DNA of 6,072 bases, taken from contig CALDGV010000250.1 in the NCBI GenBank assembly GCA_937941745.1, positions 1-6,072 of the forward strand, read 5' to 3'. Both the position numbers and the translations under genes were made by a program. Positions 4,789 through 6,072 of this stretch are shown here, piece by piece (position 1 is the first letter of the stretch; each line of letters begins with the position of its first letter). This DNA comes from an uncultured Prosthecobacter sp. Lineage in GTDB: Bacteria > Verrucomicrobiota > Verrucomicrobiia > Verrucomicrobiales > Verrucomicrobiaceae. A model generated the notes under the pieces. The model did not search any database. It had not been told where the DNA came from and saw only the letters and a list, made by a program, of their open reading frames with translations.

Positions 4789-6072
4789 TGACAAAAACCT
4801 CTCTGATTCCCCATCTCCGTCACGGACAGCGTCCGTTCTTCGGTCTGCTGGCGTTCAGCTTTCTGATGGCCCTCATGGGATGGATGCAGCCGTCATCCGC
4901 AAGTGCGGCCGCTTCCGTGCGCGCCTATGTGCAGCCAGCCACCGCACGTCCAAACCAGATCGTCAATTACGTGATCACTGTTCAGGACGGCCAGGTGAAC
5001 AGCATGCCAAACCTGCGTTTTCCGCTGCAAATCGGGCAGACCAGCGGAGTCAGCACCTCGCAGCAGATCCAGATCGTGAACAACCGCCAGACAGTCTCCA
5101 TTCAACTGTCCTGGGGCATCACAGCGACCGAGCCCGGCGAGTTTGTCATCCCTCCGCAGACGATCGTGGTGGATGGGCAGCCCATGACCAGCAATGAGGT
5201 CAAACTGACGGTCGAAAATGGTGGCGGCAGTTTGCCCCAGAACGGGCAGGCTCAGACCCAGGACGATGCCAACCAGCCCATCCTCCAAATCGAACTGGGC
5301 AAGAAGGAGATCTACCAGGGCGAGGTGGTGCCTGTGAATGTCAGCCTCTATGTGCCGCGTCAGGTCCAGTTGCGCCGCCTTGGATTGATTGAGATGGAGA
5401 AAAGTGACTTCGCCATCGCCCGCTTCCCGCAGACCAATGAGCAGACCAGCACCGTCATTGATGGCATTGGCTACTATGTCCTGACCTTTCGCAGCACCCT
5501 TTCCTCCCTGCGCACAGGTGAAATGAAGGTGGGGCCGGCGAATCTCGAACTCCTCGTCGAAGTGCCGATGGAGGAGGGCAATCGCCGAGGCATGTTCCCG
5601 CCTGGTTTTGGCCAGAATTTTCCGCCCGGATTCTTTCCGGGCATGTCAGAGCCTCGCAAGTTGGAAGTCAAAAGCCAGCAGGTAACTCTGAAAGTGCTGC
5701 CGCTGCCCTCCGAAGGCAAGCCTGCCAACTTCAGTGGCGCGGTTGGTGAGTTCCAGATGACGGCGACAGCTTCCCCCACAGATCTCACGGTAGGTGACCC
5801 TGTCTCGGTGGAGATTGCCGTGTCTGGGGCGGGCAATTTTGATGCCCTCAACACTCCTGCCCTGGCCTCATCAGGCGGTTGGAAGACTTATCCTGCCAAG
5901 CGCTATGTCATCGAAGGTCAGATGGACCAGAACCAGACGCCGACTCTCGAGAGGAAGATCGGCTACACCCAGGTGCTCGTTCCTGAGGCAGTTCATCAAA
6001 GCCTGCCTTCCTTCGAGCTGAACTATTTCAGCCCTTCCCAAAAGAAATATGTCGTCCTTCGCACGGAGCCCA
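4788..6072 (+). CDS. batD: BatD: exported Bat-operon protein, N-terminal 428 residues (3' truncated by the window)
   Basis: The frame is open from 4788 to the window edge with no stop, giving 428 residues. The first ATG gives a good secretion signal: basic N-region with R11 and R15, hydrophobic core about 17-31, and a small-residue stretch SSASAAAS (36-43) for cleavage. Later in-frame methionines (27, 30, 33) would destroy it. The mature part is beta-rich and fits the BatD family: an opening VRAYVQPATARPNQIVNYVI, a PGEFVIPPQTIVVDG segment (116-130), a second domain with IYQGEVVPVNVSLYV, and the diagnostic NFSGAVGEFQM (314-324) followed by LTVGDPVSVEIAVSGAGNF (333-351). An F/P/G-rich linker (about 269-286) separates these parts. 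BatD proteins are periplasmic and usually have a C-terminal membrane anchor, which would lie beyond the window. The role is probably to scaffold or contact BatA/BatB, which is inference. Translation may be coupled to batBC. Confidence 0.92.
   Translation, partial: MTKTSLIPHLRHGQRPFFGLLAFSFLMALMGWMQPSSASAAASVRAYVQPATARPNQIVNYVITVQDGQVNSMPNLRFPLQIGQTSGVSTSQQIQIVNNRQTVSIQLSWGITATEPGEFVIPPQTIVVDGQPMTSNEVKLTVENGGGSLPQNGQAQTQDDANQPILQIELGKKEIYQGEVVPVNVSLYVPRQVQLRRLGLIEMEKSDFAIARFPQTNEQTSTVIDGIGYYVLTFRSTLSSLRTGEMKVGPANLELLVEVPMEEGNRRGMFPPGFGQNFPPGFFPGMSEPRKLEVKSQQVTLKVLPLPSEGKPANFSGAVGEFQMTATASPTDLTVGDPVSVEIAVSGAGNFDALNTPALASSGGWKTYPAKRYVIEGQMDQNQTPTLERKIGYTQVLVPEAVHQSLPSFELNYFSPSQKKYVVLRTEP

Noticed and set aside
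4880..5197. Plus-strand 105-codon frame overlapping the start of batD
   Set aside because: It lies in another frame of batD, where the signal peptide and BatD motifs give a continuous 428-residue reading; its own translation has no recognisable domain.
5624..5642. Perfect 7-bp inverted repeat with a 5-nt loop (GCCCGGA / TCCGGGC)
   Set aside because: It lies in the coding sequence for the Pro/Gly/Phe-rich BatD linker, has no following T-run, and is explained by the CCG/GGN codons of that linker, so it is not called a terminator.

Overview
The window is one tightly packed, rightward-transcribed operon of the MoxR/Bat (Bacteroides aerotolerance) type. It is cut at both ends. The order is MoxR AAA+ ATPase (3' end only), DUF58 protein, DUF4381-like membrane protein, BatA (von Willebrand factor A domain), a fused BatB-BatC protein (VWA plus TPR plus a charged low-complexity tail), and BatD (5' part only). 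All genes are on the + strand. The only gap between genes is 40 bp, after moxR. The later genes abut or overlap: 1 nt, 4 nt, 1 nt spacing, then a junction carrying a possible 7-codon mini-ORF.

Organism: the sequence is moderately GC-rich by eye. The gene order, the DUF4381-like gene between DUF58 and batA, the MoxR C-terminal style and the BatB-BatC fusion fit a Gram-negative bacterium. I lean towards Verrucomicrobiota or a relative, but this rests on resemblance and was not tested by a search. A Bacteroidota or proteobacterial origin is not excluded. Strong Shine-Dalgarno motifs before two of the genes argue mildly against typical Bacteroidota, which seldom use them.

Layout: 2-319 is the last 105 codons of moxR. 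360-1271 is a soluble DUF58 protein with a VWA-like metal site. 1271-1810 is a single-pass DUF4381-like protein. 1807-2832 is batA. 2834-4765 is batB fused in frame to batC, with a signal-peptide-like segment at the seam. 4788-6072 is batD, running off the window. No RNA genes, mobile elements, CRISPR arrays, promoters or terminators were seen. The promoter must lie upstream of the window and the operon end downstream.

How the genes may work together: MoxR ATPases are generally thought to act as chaperones on partner proteins carrying VWA/MIDAS metal sites. Here the cytoplasmic pair would be MoxR plus DUF58. The envelope part would be BatA and BatB (inner membrane, VWA domains probably on the periplasmic side), with the TPR part of BatBC and the exported BatD as periplasmic scaffold. 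The substrate and purpose of Bat systems remain unsettled, and nothing in this window decides them. The system as a whole is known. The less ordinary points are the BatB-BatC seam with its internal signal-like segment, the mini-ORF before batD, and the short collagen-like tract in the BatC tail.
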